Shown here one piece after another: positions 33,087 through 41,164 of a DNA stretch of 64,000 nt. Origin of the DNA: Cohnella laeviribosi DSM 21336 (GTDB lineage Bacteria > Bacillota > Bacilli > Paenibacillales > Paenibacillaceae); the NCBI RefSeq assembly GCF_000378425.1, contig NZ_KB899809.1, forward strand, positions 173,559-237,558. The letters are read 5' to 3'. Numbering within the stretch: position 1 is the first letter of the stretch; every line of letters begins with the position of its first letter. The translations under genes and the position numbers were made by a program. The notes below the pieces were generated by a model that was not told the origin of the DNA, made no database searches, and saw nothing but the letters and a program-made list of their open reading frames with translations.

Positions 33087-34599
33087 GACCGTGTCCTCCT
33101 TTTCCTTGCTCGCGCTGCTTGACGATCCGCTCCATCCGGCTGCGCATTTCCGGGCTCATCTCGTTCAACCCTTGACGGATCTCTTCGTCCAAGGCCGCAA
33201 AGCGCTGGCGGAACGACGTCTTCGGCAAGCTCGGGGTTACCCGGTACGCGTTCCAGCCCTTGAGCGGTCCGAGCTTCGTGCGGATGCTGCCGCCGCGAAC
33301 GACCAGCTTCTGGCCGAGCTTGCCCACCCCGAGCGCCGCGCGGTACCGCTTGGCGCTGCGCATGATGGAGGCGAACCCTTTCATGCCGGCGCTTTCGAGC
33401 TTGTTGCCGTAGCCGCTTTCCACCTTCCGCCGGCGCAAATAGATGAGCATCTCGTGCAGCGGAATCTTGACCGGACACGCTTCATAGCAGGCGCCGCACA
33501 GGCTGGAAGCGTTGGCGATATCGTCCCATTCGGCGACGTTCTTGTTCAGCGCCGGCGTCAGCACCGCGCCGATCGGACCGCTGTACGTTCCGCCGTACGC
33601 GTGGCCGCCGATGTGCCGGTATACCGGACAGGCGTTCAGGCATGCGCCGCAGCGGATGCAATTGAGCAACTCCTGGAACTCCGGGTCGCCGAGCTGCAGC
33701 GAACGTCCGTTGTCCACGATGATGATGTGCATCTCGTCGGGACCGTCCGCATCGGCTTCGCGGCGCGGCCCGGTAATGCACGACATGTACATCGTCAGCT
33801 TCTGGCCGGTCGCGGAGCGCGGCAGCAGCGTCGCCATCACTTCCAGGTCCTGAAACGACGGGATAATCCGCTCCATCCCCATGAGCGTAATTTGCGTCTT
33901 GGGCAGCGTCGTGACCATGCGGGCGTTGCCCTCGTTTTCGAACAACACCATCGAGCCCGTCTCGGCGATCGCGAAGTTGCACCCGGTCATGCCGATATCC
34001 GCCTCAAGAAAATTCTCCCGCAGCTTCTTGCGCACGAAGCCGGCCAGCACGGTCGTATCCGCCGCCAGCTTCTCCCCCGCGACTTCGGACAGGAGCTCGG
34101 CGATCTGATGGCGGTTTTTGTGAATGGCCGGAATGACGATATGCGACGGCGTCTCCCCGGCCAGCTGAATAATATATTCGCCCAGGTCCGTCTCGATCGC
34201 TTCCACGCCGATCTCCTCCAGGGCATGGTTCAGATGCAGCTCCTCGGACACCATCGACTTCGACTTGACGACGGTTTTCGCCTGCTTGTGCTTGGCGATT
34301 TCAAGCGCGATGCGGACGGCCTCGGCTCCCGTTTCGGCGAAGTGAACATGCACCCCGTTGGCGCGGGCATTGTTCACGAACATATTCAAATAGTAATCCA
34401 AATGGGCAATCGTGTGCAAACGGATCTGCCGGCCTCGCTCCCGCCATTCGTCCCAATTGCCGTGTTCGGCCGAAGCGTTCTTTTTCCCGTTGCGCAGACG
34501 CTCGGTCGTAAACTTGACCGCTTTGCGCAGAAACTCGTCGTTCAGCGCCAGCTCCGCCCTTGCCTTGACCGTATTCGGTTTCGTCAGCGTTTTGCTCAT
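33079..34599 (-). CDS. lutB: Lactate utilisation iron-sulfur protein B
   Basis: 506 residues: an N-terminal LUD domain (residues 60-290), then two [4Fe-4S] motifs, C-I-R-C-G-A-C-L-N-A-C-P near 310 and C-G-A-C-Y-E-A-C-P near 360, and a C-terminal helical region. The start ATG 34599 follows AAGGAG and overlaps the lutA stop as ATGA. It transfers electrons in the LutABC lactate oxidase. Confidence 0.93.
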   Translation of the reverse strand: MSKTLTKPNTVKARAELALNDEFLRKAVKFTTERLRNGKKNASAEHGNWDEWRERGRQIRLHTIAHLDYYLNMFVNNARANGVHVHFAETGAEAVRIALEIAKHKQAKTVVKSKSMVSEELHLNHALEEIGVEAIETDLGEYIIQLAGETPSHIVIPAIHKNRHQIAELLSEVAGEKLAADTTVLAGFVRKKLRENFLEADIGMTGCNFAIAETGSMVLFENEGNARMVTTLPKTQITLMGMERIIPSFQDLEVMATLLPRSATGQKLTMYMSCITGPRREADADGPDEMHIIIVDNGRSLQLGDPEFQELLNCIRCGACLNACPVYRHIGGHAYGGTYSGPIGAVLTPALNKNVAEWDDIANASSLCGACYEACPVKIPLHEMLIYLRRRKVESGYGNKLESAGMKGFASIMRSAKRYRAALGVGKLGQKLVVRGGSIRTKLGPLKGWNAYRVTPSLPKTSFRQRFAALDEEIRQGLNEMSPEMRSRMERIVKQREQGKGGHGHG

Positions 34600-35324
34600 A
34601 ACAGGTTCGCTCCTTCCGCGAGCAGTTCGGCCAGGTGCATCACCCGCACCGGCTCGTTGCGGTAGCGGAGATGGCCCGCAATATTCATCAGGCACGCCAT
34701 GTCGAGACCGACCAGCACCTCGGCTTCCGTTTCCTTCACATGGTCCGCTTTCTCCGCCACCATCGCGCCCGAAATATCCGCCATCTTCACCGCGAACGTG
34801 CCGCCGAAGCCGCAGCAGTCCTCGGCGAACGGCAGCGGGACGAACTCCAGCCCCTTCACGTTTTTCATCAGCTCCATCGGCTCGTCCTTGACGCCGAGCA
34901 GGCGGCTGCCATGACAGGAGGGATGATAAGTCACCTTATGCGGAAATTCGGCGCCGACGTCCGTCACGCCCAGCACCTGCACGAGAAACTGGGTAAATTC
35001 GTACGACTTGCCTTGCAGCCTGCGCGAGCGTTCCAGTTGGACGGGATCGTTTTCGAACAGCTTCGGATAATGATGAATCATGCCGATGCAGGAGCCGGAC
35101 GGCGCAATCACGAAATCGCTTTCCTCGAACGCGTCGAGGATCGTCCTCGCCGAAGCGCGCGCTTCCTCCCAATAGCCGCTGTTGAACGCCGGCTGCCCGC
35201 AGCACGTTTGAATTTCCGGAAAATCGAGCCGGACGCCGTACTTGGCCAGCACCCGAACCATCGCTTCCCCGACCCGCGGAAACAGAGCGTCGCTCAAACA
35301 AGTAATGAACATCGAAACCTTCAT
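34596..35324 (-). CDS. lutA: Lactate utilisation protein A (CCG-domain iron-sulfur protein)
   Basis: 242 residues with two CCG repeats: T-C-C-G-Q-P-A near 40 and E-D-C-C-G-F-G-G near 167, each preceded by a partner cysteine (F-I-T-C near 9, H-P-S-C near 135), as in GlpC/heterodisulfide-reductase-like subunits. It is the first gene of lutABC-lutR. It takes part in cytoplasmic L-lactate oxidation. Confidence 0.93.
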   Translation of the reverse strand: MKVSMFITCLSDALFPRVGEAMVRVLAKYGVRLDFPEIQTCCGQPAFNSGYWEEARASARTILDAFEESDFVIAPSGSCIGMIHHYPKLFENDPVQLERSRRLQGKSYEFTQFLVQVLGVTDVGAEFPHKVTYHPSCHGSRLLGVKDEPMELMKNVKGLEFVPLPFAEDCCGFGGTFAVKMADISGAMVAEKADHVKETEAEVLVGLDMACLMNIAGHLRYRNEPVRVMHLAELLAEGANLL

Positions 35325-35347
35325 GCCAGTCGCGCTCCCTTTCGAAT

Positions 35348-35374
35348 GTTATAGTCTTATTATCAGGTTATCAG
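35348..35374 (-). promoter_or_regulatory. Candidate lutA promoter and direct-repeat operator
   Basis: On the minus strand TATAAC (35353-35348) may be the -10. Upstream lies a tight direct repeat, TTATCAG twice with a single base between (35360-35374 on the plus strand). A weak -35 TTGTCT lies 19 bp before the -10. The repeat is a possible regulator site; it does not match the FadR-type TNGTNNNACNA pattern. Confidence 0.3.
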
Positions 35375-35400
35375 ACAAGTTTGGCAAGATAAAATCGGTA

Positions 35401-35454
35401 AAAAGGAAAAACAGGCTGCGCGGCGAAGGCATCCGCTTCTCCGCGACAGCCTGT
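35401..35454 (-). terminator. Terminator of the iolB operon
   Basis: A long stem with small bulges: ACAGGCTG/CAGCCTGT, CGCGG/CCGCG and GAAG/CTTC between 35411 and 35454, followed on the minus strand by TTTTTCCTTTT. It lies 42 bp after the iolB stop and separates the operon from lutA. Confidence 0.85.
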
Positions 35455-35495
35455 ATGACCGTATATCCTCTGCATTTCCAATGAGTGAAACGGGG

Positions 35496-36293
35496 TTACC
35501 GGGTCAACCACCGATGGTCCGGATCGTCGTAGGGCTTTAGCGTTCTGCCCGTCGGTCCGGCCATAAACCACAAGTAATAGACGCGGTATCCGCCGGCCGC
35601 CGCGACCGGATGGTACCCTTTGTCGATGGCGAAGCTGTCGCCTTGCCGGACGATGTAGGCGTCATCGATTTCCCCGTCTTTCGTATAATGAAGCTGGACG
35701 CCGAATCCTTGCTCCGGATCAACTTGATAGTAGTAAATCTCTTCAAGATCCGGCTCTTCCGGCGCATGTTCGCCGTCGTGCTTGTGCGGAGGGTAGCTCG
35801 ACCAACTGCCGGGTTCGTTAAACGTCTCGCCGAGCACGATCCGGTGAACCCGTCCGTCTGCGTTGTCCGCTATGATATCGTGCACTTCCCGTTTCCACGT
35901 CTCTTTTCCCCGCCGGTGAACGACCACCTCCTCCGGGTAGACGACAAAGGGTTCAAACCGCTTCTCCGCTTTCGCTTTGCAAATTCCGACTTCAAGTTCC
36001 GTTTCCGCCTCGATGACAAAAGACGATTGACAGGGCACGTACACGGCGGTCGCTTTCCCTTCGAAAACCGTGCGCCTTCCGCCGAGGCCGTTCCACGTTT
36101 TCCCCCCGGTTGACACGGTTGCCTTCCCTTTCAAAAGGACGATGACCGCTTCGCATTGTTCCGTGTCGGCCCGATAAGTCTGTCCCGCTTCCAGCGCCGC
36201 CTTGCCGAAAGCCAAATACTTCAGCCCCTGTTCCTCGAACGTGAAGATGTCCCTGTAGCCGTTGAACCGCTCGGCCTTGCTAAACCGCCGCAC
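35496..36293 (-). CDS. iolB: IolB-like 5-deoxy-glucuronate isomerase
   Basis: 265 residues, a bicupin of the KduI/IolB family. The metal-binding segment W-S-S-Y-P-P-H-K-H-D-G near 165 and L-E-E-I-Y-Y-Y near 185, with G-Y-H-P-V near 230, is the IolB signature. Start GTG 36293 is chosen because AAGGAGGAG is 7 bp upstream. Known IolB turns 5-deoxy-D-glucuronate into 2-deoxy-5-keto-D-gluconate in inositol breakdown. Here the usual partners iolC, iolD, iolG and iolJ are absent, and a split transketolase shares the operon, so the physiological substrate may differ. Last gene before the terminator. Confidence 0.85.
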   Translation of the reverse strand: MRRFSKAERFNGYRDIFTFEEQGLKYLAFGKAALEAGQTYRADTEQCEAVIVLLKGKATVSTGGKTWNGLGGRRTVFEGKATAVYVPCQSSFVIEAETELEVGICKAKAEKRFEPFVVYPEEVVVHRRGKETWKREVHDIIADNADGRVHRIVLGETFNEPGSWSSYPPHKHDGEHAPEEPDLEEIYYYQVDPEQGFGVQLHYTKDGEIDDAYIVRQGDSFAIDKGYHPVAAAGGYRVYYLWFMAGPTGRTLKPYDDPDHRWLTR

Positions 36294-36309
36294 CGTATTC
36301 TCCTCCTTT

Positions 36310-37116
36310 TTAACGGATCTGCCGAAGCTGCCGTCTTCCAAATTGTTCATGCAAAAAGTTCGCATTTTCGCGGGCAACCGACACAATTTCGCTCAACGGA
36401 TAGCCGTCCGAGCCGATGATTTCCACATCGACGGGCCCGGAATACCCTCCTTGCACGAGCATATCGCACAGGGCCGCAAGGTTGATTTTGCCCCGGCCGC
36501 AAGTCTGGTCGTAAATCGTTCCGCCGTGGTTGCGATCGTTGCAGTCCCGAATGTGCACGTGCTTGACCCGGTGCAAAACTTGCGGAAGCACTTCCACCGG
36601 ATCTTCGCCCGCCCGGTAAAAATGGCTGGGATCGAAATCGACGCCGAACCCGTCGGAGCCGATTTCCCGCATGGCGCGCAGCAGCGTTTGCGAATTGTAG
36701 ATCGCATGTCCGGCATGGGCTTTGACGCATAACACAAGGCCGTATTCGGCCGCCTTCTCGGACCAGATATGCAACTGCTCGATCGAACGCTTCACGTCGT
36801 CTTCCACGCCCGTCTGTCCGCCGGGACCAACGTTGACAACGGGGATTCCGGCTTCTGCGCACGCTTCATAAGCGGGCAGCAGATATTCCCCGGACAAATG
36901 GGCAACTTCCATGGCCAGAATCGACAGGCCGCGATCGGAAACGATTCGCCTAAGTTCCGGGAGTTGTTCTCTCCAGCGGAACAAGTCGAGGTGCTCGCGA
37001 TTGTTTTTGATCGCGTTGAGAGACAATCCGTCATAGCCCGCTTCCGAAATGTGCCGGACTGCGGCAGCAAAATCATAGGATTTAAACAACAGGGAATTGA
37101 CGCCCAGTTTGATCAT
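36310..37116 (-). CDS. Sugar isomerase/epimerase-like TIM barrel (IolE/IolI-like), altered metal site
   Basis: 268 residues of the xylose-isomerase-like TIM-barrel (AP endonuclease 2) family. Three of the four usual metal ligands are recognisable: V-D-F-D-P-S-H (Asp), H-V-H-I-R-D-C (His) and V-D-V-E-I-I-G (Glu). The position normally held by the first Glu reads C-V-K-A-H-A-G, with lysine. This is either a subfamily with changed chemistry or a non-metal enzyme. ATG 37116 has GGGAGG before it. It lies between the zinc-ribbon ORF and iolB in the transketolase operon. By context it acts on a ketose or inositol-like intermediate. Confidence 0.8.
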   Translation of the reverse strand: MIKLGVNSLLFKSYDFAAAVRHISEAGYDGLSLNAIKNNREHLDLFRWREQLPELRRIVSDRGLSILAMEVAHLSGEYLLPAYEACAEAGIPVVNVGPGGQTGVEDDVKRSIEQLHIWSEKAAEYGLVLCVKAHAGHAIYNSQTLLRAMREIGSDGFGVDFDPSHFYRAGEDPVEVLPQVLHRVKHVHIRDCNDRNHGGTIYDQTCGRGKINLAALCDMLVQGGYSGPVDVEIIGSDGYPLSEIVSVARENANFLHEQFGRRQLRQIR

Positions 37117-37145
37117 CCAACAAAACCTCCCCCCGCATAACTGCG

Positions 37146-37472
37146 TTATTCCGCATGAAATCTCTCCCCGGACCAGAGGGGCAGCATCAAGACGCGGTCC
37201 AATTGGCAATTCGGGCAATAAAAGACGGGGAGCGAAGCGTGAATCCACGTTGACCAATGCAGCAGATTCAAGTATTTTCGGGAACGGGCGCACGCCTCAT
37301 AGGCGACGTTCGTCTGCTTGCACAACGGGCATCGCACCTTCGCTCCGCGCTCGAAATCGATATACAGATTCCATTGCTGCCGCCCCTCGTCCAGTTGAAG
37401 TCCGGTCAACCTCCAAGGCTTGCCGAGATTGAGCGATGTGCGGAATACGTCAAGCAAAGCTTCCTCGCACAA
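37146..37472 (-). CDS. Stand-alone ISL3-type transposase zinc-ribbon domain protein
   Basis: 108 residues from TTG 37472, with GGAGG 8 bp upstream inside the end of the transketolase gene. It resembles only the N-terminal zinc-binding domain of ISL3-family transposases: two CxxC knuckles, C48/C51 and C86/C89, separated by a basic aromatic stretch. The helix-turn-helix and DDE domains are missing, and no terminal repeats or transposase remnants follow, since the next gene starts 29 bp later. It may be a domesticated DNA- or metal-binding domain, or a leftover that happens to be in frame. Confidence 0.55.
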   Translation of the reverse strand: MCEEALLDVFRTSLNLGKPWRLTGLQLDEGRQQWNLYIDFERGAKVRCPLCKQTNVAYEACARSRKYLNLLHWSTWIHASLPVFYCPNCQLDRVLMLPLWSGERFHAE

Positions 37473-38427
37473 GCTGTTCGCCTCCGGTCTTTTTCTTCTG
37501 AATGGCCGCTTTCGCCGCTTCTGCGATCGCTTCGGGCGTCAAACCGTATTTGGCCAGCAAAGCCATCGGTTCGCCGGATTCGCCAAACGTATCCATCGTT
37601 CCCACCCGGACCAAGGGAACGGGTTCGTGCTCGGCCAGCACTTCCGCGACCGCGCCGCCCAGGCCTCCGAGCACCGAATGCTCCTCCGCCGTGACGATAC
37701 AGCCGGTTTTGCGCGCTTCGCTCAAAATCGCTTCCCGATCGATCGGCTTGATCGTATGCATGTCGATGACCGACGCGGAGATGCCTTCTCTCTGCAATCG
37801 CTCGCTTGCTTCCCATGCCATGCCGACCATTATTCCGCATGCGATCAACGACACGTCCGTACCGGAGCGCAAAGTTCGCGCTTTGCCGATGACAAACGGC
37901 TGTTCGGCGCGGTCTGTTACAGCAGGAAACGGCAGGCGGCCGAGGCGCAAGTAAACAGGACCTTGAAGCTCGGCCGCCGCAAACGTGGCCAGTCTCGTTT
38001 CGTCCGCGTCGGCGGGAACGACAACCGTCATCCCCGGCATAAGACGCATGGCCGCAATATCTTCCAGCCCCTGGTGCGTGGCGCCGTCTTCTCCGGGCGT
38101 AATGCCGCCGTGGCTGACGGCAATTTTGACGTTCGCCTCGTTGTAGCACACCGCCATCCGGATTTGTTCGTTCGCCCGGTTTGCCGCGAATACGGCAAAA
38201 GTGGTCGCGAACGGGATCCATCCGGTCATGGCCAGCCCGGCGGCGGTGCCGATCATGTCCTGCTCGGCGATGCCGATTTGAAAAAAACGTTCCGGGTACT
38301 GTTCGGCAAACCAATGAACCCGAATCGCTTCCGCCAAATCGGCGGTCAACGCCACGACCTTCTCGTTTTGTTCCGCCAATTCCAACAGCGCTTTGCCAAA
38401 AGCGTCGCGTCCGCTTACAGCCGTCAT
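37450..38427 (-). CDS. Transketolase, C-terminal subunit
   Basis: 325 residues covering the pyrimidine-binding and C-terminal domains of a split transketolase. The glutamate that activates thiamine diphosphate lies in G-I-A-E-Q-D-M-I near residue 60, with H-G-G-I-T-P-G-E-D-G-A-T-H-Q near 105. It pairs with the N-terminal subunit 42 bp upstream to make one active enzyme. Split transketolases often belong to dedicated sugar pathways (for example apulose-4-phosphate or sulfofructose transketolases) rather than the pentose phosphate route. Confidence 0.92.
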   Translation of the reverse strand: MTAVSGRDAFGKALLELAEQNEKVVALTADLAEAIRVHWFAEQYPERFFQIGIAEQDMIGTAAGLAMTGWIPFATTFAVFAANRANEQIRMAVCYNEANVKIAVSHGGITPGEDGATHQGLEDIAAMRLMPGMTVVVPADADETRLATFAAAELQGPVYLRLGRLPFPAVTDRAEQPFVIGKARTLRSGTDVSLIACGIMVGMAWEASERLQREGISASVIDMHTIKPIDREAILSEARKTGCIVTAEEHSVLGGLGGAVAEVLAEHEPVPLVRVGTMDTFGESGEPMALLAKYGLTPEAIAEAAKAAIQKKKTGGEQLVRGSFA

Positions 38428-38469
38428 CTTATTCCTCTCCCTCGAGTTTCTTATAGTCTAGCTATCCAT

Positions 38470-39309
38470 TCAGACCGCCAGGTCGGCGAAGGCCTCGCTC
38501 GGTCCGACCGCTTCCAGCGCTTGCTTGGCTTCGTCGGCCGACGGGACCTTGCCGTGCCAGATCGCCTGATTTTCCATGAAGGGCACGCCTTTGGCCATGA
38601 CGGTCCGGGCGATGATTACGTGCGGCTTGTCGATGTTGCCGGATCTGGACCGGTCGATCGCCTCGCGAATCTGATCGATGCTATGGCCGTCGATGTCCAG
38701 CACATGCCAGCCGAACGCAGCGAATTTATCCGCGACCGGGTCCAGATTTTTCACGTCCTGCACCTTGCCGTCGATTTGCAGCTCGTTCCAGTTGACGATC
38801 AGCACAAGACGGTTCAACCGATAATGAGCCGCGGTCATCGCCGCTTCCCAGAATTGTCCTTCTTGCATCTCCCCGTCGCCGACAAGGCAAAAAACGTTGG
38901 CGTCGATCTTCTTCAGCCGCAAGCCCAAGGCGACGCCGTTCGCGATGGACAAGCCTTGTCCGAGCGGTCCGGAAGCCGTTTCGATACCGGGAAGGCGGTC
39001 GTGGCGGGAAGGATGCCCTTGCAGGCGGGAGTTGATTTTACGAAACGTCAACAGCTCTTCCGCCGGAAAATAACCGGCGCGCGCCAATGCCGAATACAGC
39101 GCCGCGCAGACATGGCCGTTGCTGAGCAGAAAACGGTCGCGCTCCTCCCACTCCGGACGGTCCGGCCTATGCTTCATTTTCTCGAAATAAAGCACCGCCA
39201 TCATTTCCGCGATTCCCAGTGCGCCGCCAATATGTCCGGATTTGCTGGAAGCGATCATCTGAATGACATCCCGGCGGATTCGGCGGGCGATTTGCGACAA
39301 CGCATACAT
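38470..39309 (-). CDS. Transketolase, N-terminal subunit
   Basis: 279 residues, the diphosphate-binding half. It shows S-K-S-G-H-I-G-G-A-L near 23, S-N-G-H near 63, G-H-P-S-R near 95 and the thiamine-diphosphate motif G-D-G-E-M-Q-E-G ending about 27 residues later in N-W-N. Start ATG 39309 follows GGGAGG; the longer frame upstream is noncoding or overlaps the permease. Forms a heterodimeric transketolase with the product of 37450-38427. Confidence 0.92.
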   Translation of the reverse strand: MYALSQIARRIRRDVIQMIASSKSGHIGGALGIAEMMAVLYFEKMKHRPDRPEWEERDRFLLSNGHVCAALYSALARAGYFPAEELLTFRKINSRLQGHPSRHDRLPGIETASGPLGQGLSIANGVALGLRLKKIDANVFCLVGDGEMQEGQFWEAAMTAAHYRLNRLVLIVNWNELQIDGKVQDVKNLDPVADKFAAFGWHVLDIDGHSIDQIREAIDRSRSGNIDKPHVIIARTVMAKGVPFMENQAIWHGKVPSADEAKQALEAVGPSEAFADLAV

Positions 39310-39353
39310 GGTCAAGTCCTCCCAGATTGTTCTTAGTATCTTGTTGTGCCGCT

Positions 39354-40190
39354 TCAGCTCTTTACGGCTCCGGATGTAAGTCCGCTGATCAGCCGCCGCT
39401 GAATGATCATGAAAAAGACGAGAATCGGAACGGCGGCCGTGACGCCTCCTCCGGTGAGCAAATCCCAACGCATGACGTAGTCGCCGATAAACGTTTTTAA
39501 CCCGACCGGTACGGTATGGGTCTCGGCGCTGGAGGCAAACGTGACCGCAAACAAAAACTCGTTCCACGAATAAATCACGATATAAGCCGCCGCGGCTACA
39601 ATGCCGGGTACGATAACCGGCAGCAGCACGTGCCAAATCATGCGGATTTCATTGCACCCGTCGATTTTGGCCGCTTCGTCCACTTCCTTGGGAATGTTGT
39701 CGAAAAAGCCTTTGATCAGCCAGATGGTGAACGGCGTAACGAAAGCCGTATAAACGATGACCAGTCCGAACAGATTTTGAATCAGCCCCGTGCTTTTCAT
39801 GATCGGGAAAAGCGCCAGCACGAGCAGAATGGTGGGGAAAAACTGCGACGAAATAAGCAGCGACAAAATGACCGGCTTTCCGCGATAATGATGCCTCGAC
39901 AAGGTAAACCCTGCGGGAACGGCCAGAAGCAAGGTCAACACCGTCGTGCACGCCGCCACGATCATGCTGTTTTTCATAAACCTCAGAAAAGGAGTGGAGC
40001 CGATCAAATCCCTGTAGGCGTCGAGCGACCATTTCGTCGGCAAGTACCGGACGGGCATCGCGAACAAATCGGAAGACGTCTTAAAGGAGGTCAGAAGCAT
40101 CCAAATGTACGGCCCCAGCGCGAAGATCAGCCATCCGGTCAACAAAAGCCAAAGGACGACTCTGTTTAAGGGAACGCGTTTATTTGCCAT
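39354..40190 (-). CDS. Carbohydrate ABC transporter permease, MalG type
   Basis: 278 residues, six helices, with the permease loop D-E-A-A-K-I-D-G-C-N near residue 178 followed by I-W-H-V-L-L-P-V-I-V-P. It overlaps the MalF-type partner by 11 bp. It belongs to the importer that feeds the transketolase/IolB pathway; no ATPase gene is in the operon. Confidence 0.93.
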   Translation of the reverse strand: MANKRVPLNRVVLWLLLTGWLIFALGPYIWMLLTSFKTSSDLFAMPVRYLPTKWSLDAYRDLIGSTPFLRFMKNSMIVAACTTVLTLLLAVPAGFTLSRHHYRGKPVILSLLISSQFFPTILLVLALFPIMKSTGLIQNLFGLVIVYTAFVTPFTIWLIKGFFDNIPKEVDEAAKIDGCNEIRMIWHVLLPVIVPGIVAAAAYIVIYSWNEFLFAVTFASSAETHTVPVGLKTFIGDYVMRWDLLTGGGVTAAVPILVFFMIIQRRLISGLTSGAVKS

Positions 40191-41157
40191 TGTCCAACGC
40201 CCCTTTGTTCGACATTAGCCGCAAGTAAAGGACGACGACGATCAGCAACAGCAACGCCTGAATGCCGGCCATAGCCGTCGCTTCTCCATATTTCAAATCC
40301 GTGTAAGCCCTGTAGTAGGAAGCCAAAGGAATCGTCAGCGTCGAATAGGCCGGCCCCCCTTGCGTGACGACCATCATCAAATCCATATAGCTGGCCGTCC
40401 AGACGATCCTTAGTATCGTTGTAATCATGAGCGTCGGCAGCATAAGCGGAAACACGACTTTCCAGAACGCTTTCCAAGCCCCCGCTCCGTCCAGTTTCGC
40501 CGCTTCGAGCAAATCGCCCGGAATCGTCTGCATGGCCGCCAGCAGCATGACCGCAAAGTAAGGAATGCCTTGCCAGACGTCGATTAGCATCAGGGAAGCC
40601 ATGGCGGTTCCCGTTTGCGAGATCCAGGGGATGGGATGGACGATCAGTCCGATTCGCATCAGGATGTCGTTCAATAAACCGTAGTTGCCGTCCAAAATCC
40701 ACATCCACATCATGGCCGCCAAAACGCTGGGGGTTGCCCAGGGGATCAGCGTCAAACCCCGGATCACCCCGCGTCCCCTGAAATTTTGATTGAGCAGAAC
40801 CGCTCCGAGCAATCCGAAAACAACTTGAAAAAAAACGCAGCCTACAACCCAAATAGCCGTATTTGACATTGCTTTCAAAAACGTACTGTCGCTTAAAACG
40901 CCGACGTAGTTCTTCAAGCCGACAAACGTTTTGCCGCTGTTTAACGGATTATACGCGTACAAGCTAAGGATCAAGGCCCGCACGATGGGATATCCGATGA
41001 CCCCTACAATCAAAAGAGCAGCGGGAAGCAAGTACAAATATTTCGAAAGCCCGGTTCGCTTTCGCTTTTTTTCCCCTGCTTTGACATGGACGGTCAAAGG
41101 TTCGTTCACGCCGCTTGTCCTCCGTCCGACGATAGAATGATTGGCTTGTCTGTTCAT
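40180..41157 (-). CDS. Sugar ABC transporter permease, MalF type
   Basis: 325 residues with a basic cytoplasmic N-terminal extension of about 35 residues, six helices and the loop L-E-A-A-K-L-D-G-A-G near 223 followed by F-W-K-V-V-F-P-L-M-L-P. It starts 8 bp after the binding-protein stop, so the importer genes are tightly coupled. Confidence 0.93.
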   Translation of the reverse strand: MNRQANHSIVGRRTSGVNEPLTVHVKAGEKKRKRTGLSKYLYLLPAALLIVGVIGYPIVRALILSLYAYNPLNSGKTFVGLKNYVGVLSDSTFLKAMSNTAIWVVGCVFFQVVFGLLGAVLLNQNFRGRGVIRGLTLIPWATPSVLAAMMWMWILDGNYGLLNDILMRIGLIVHPIPWISQTGTAMASLMLIDVWQGIPYFAVMLLAAMQTIPGDLLEAAKLDGAGAWKAFWKVVFPLMLPTLMITTILRIVWTASYMDLMMVVTQGGPAYSTLTIPLASYYRAYTDLKYGEATAMAGIQALLLLIVVVLYLRLMSNKGALDNGK

Positions 41158-41164
41158 CCGCTAT

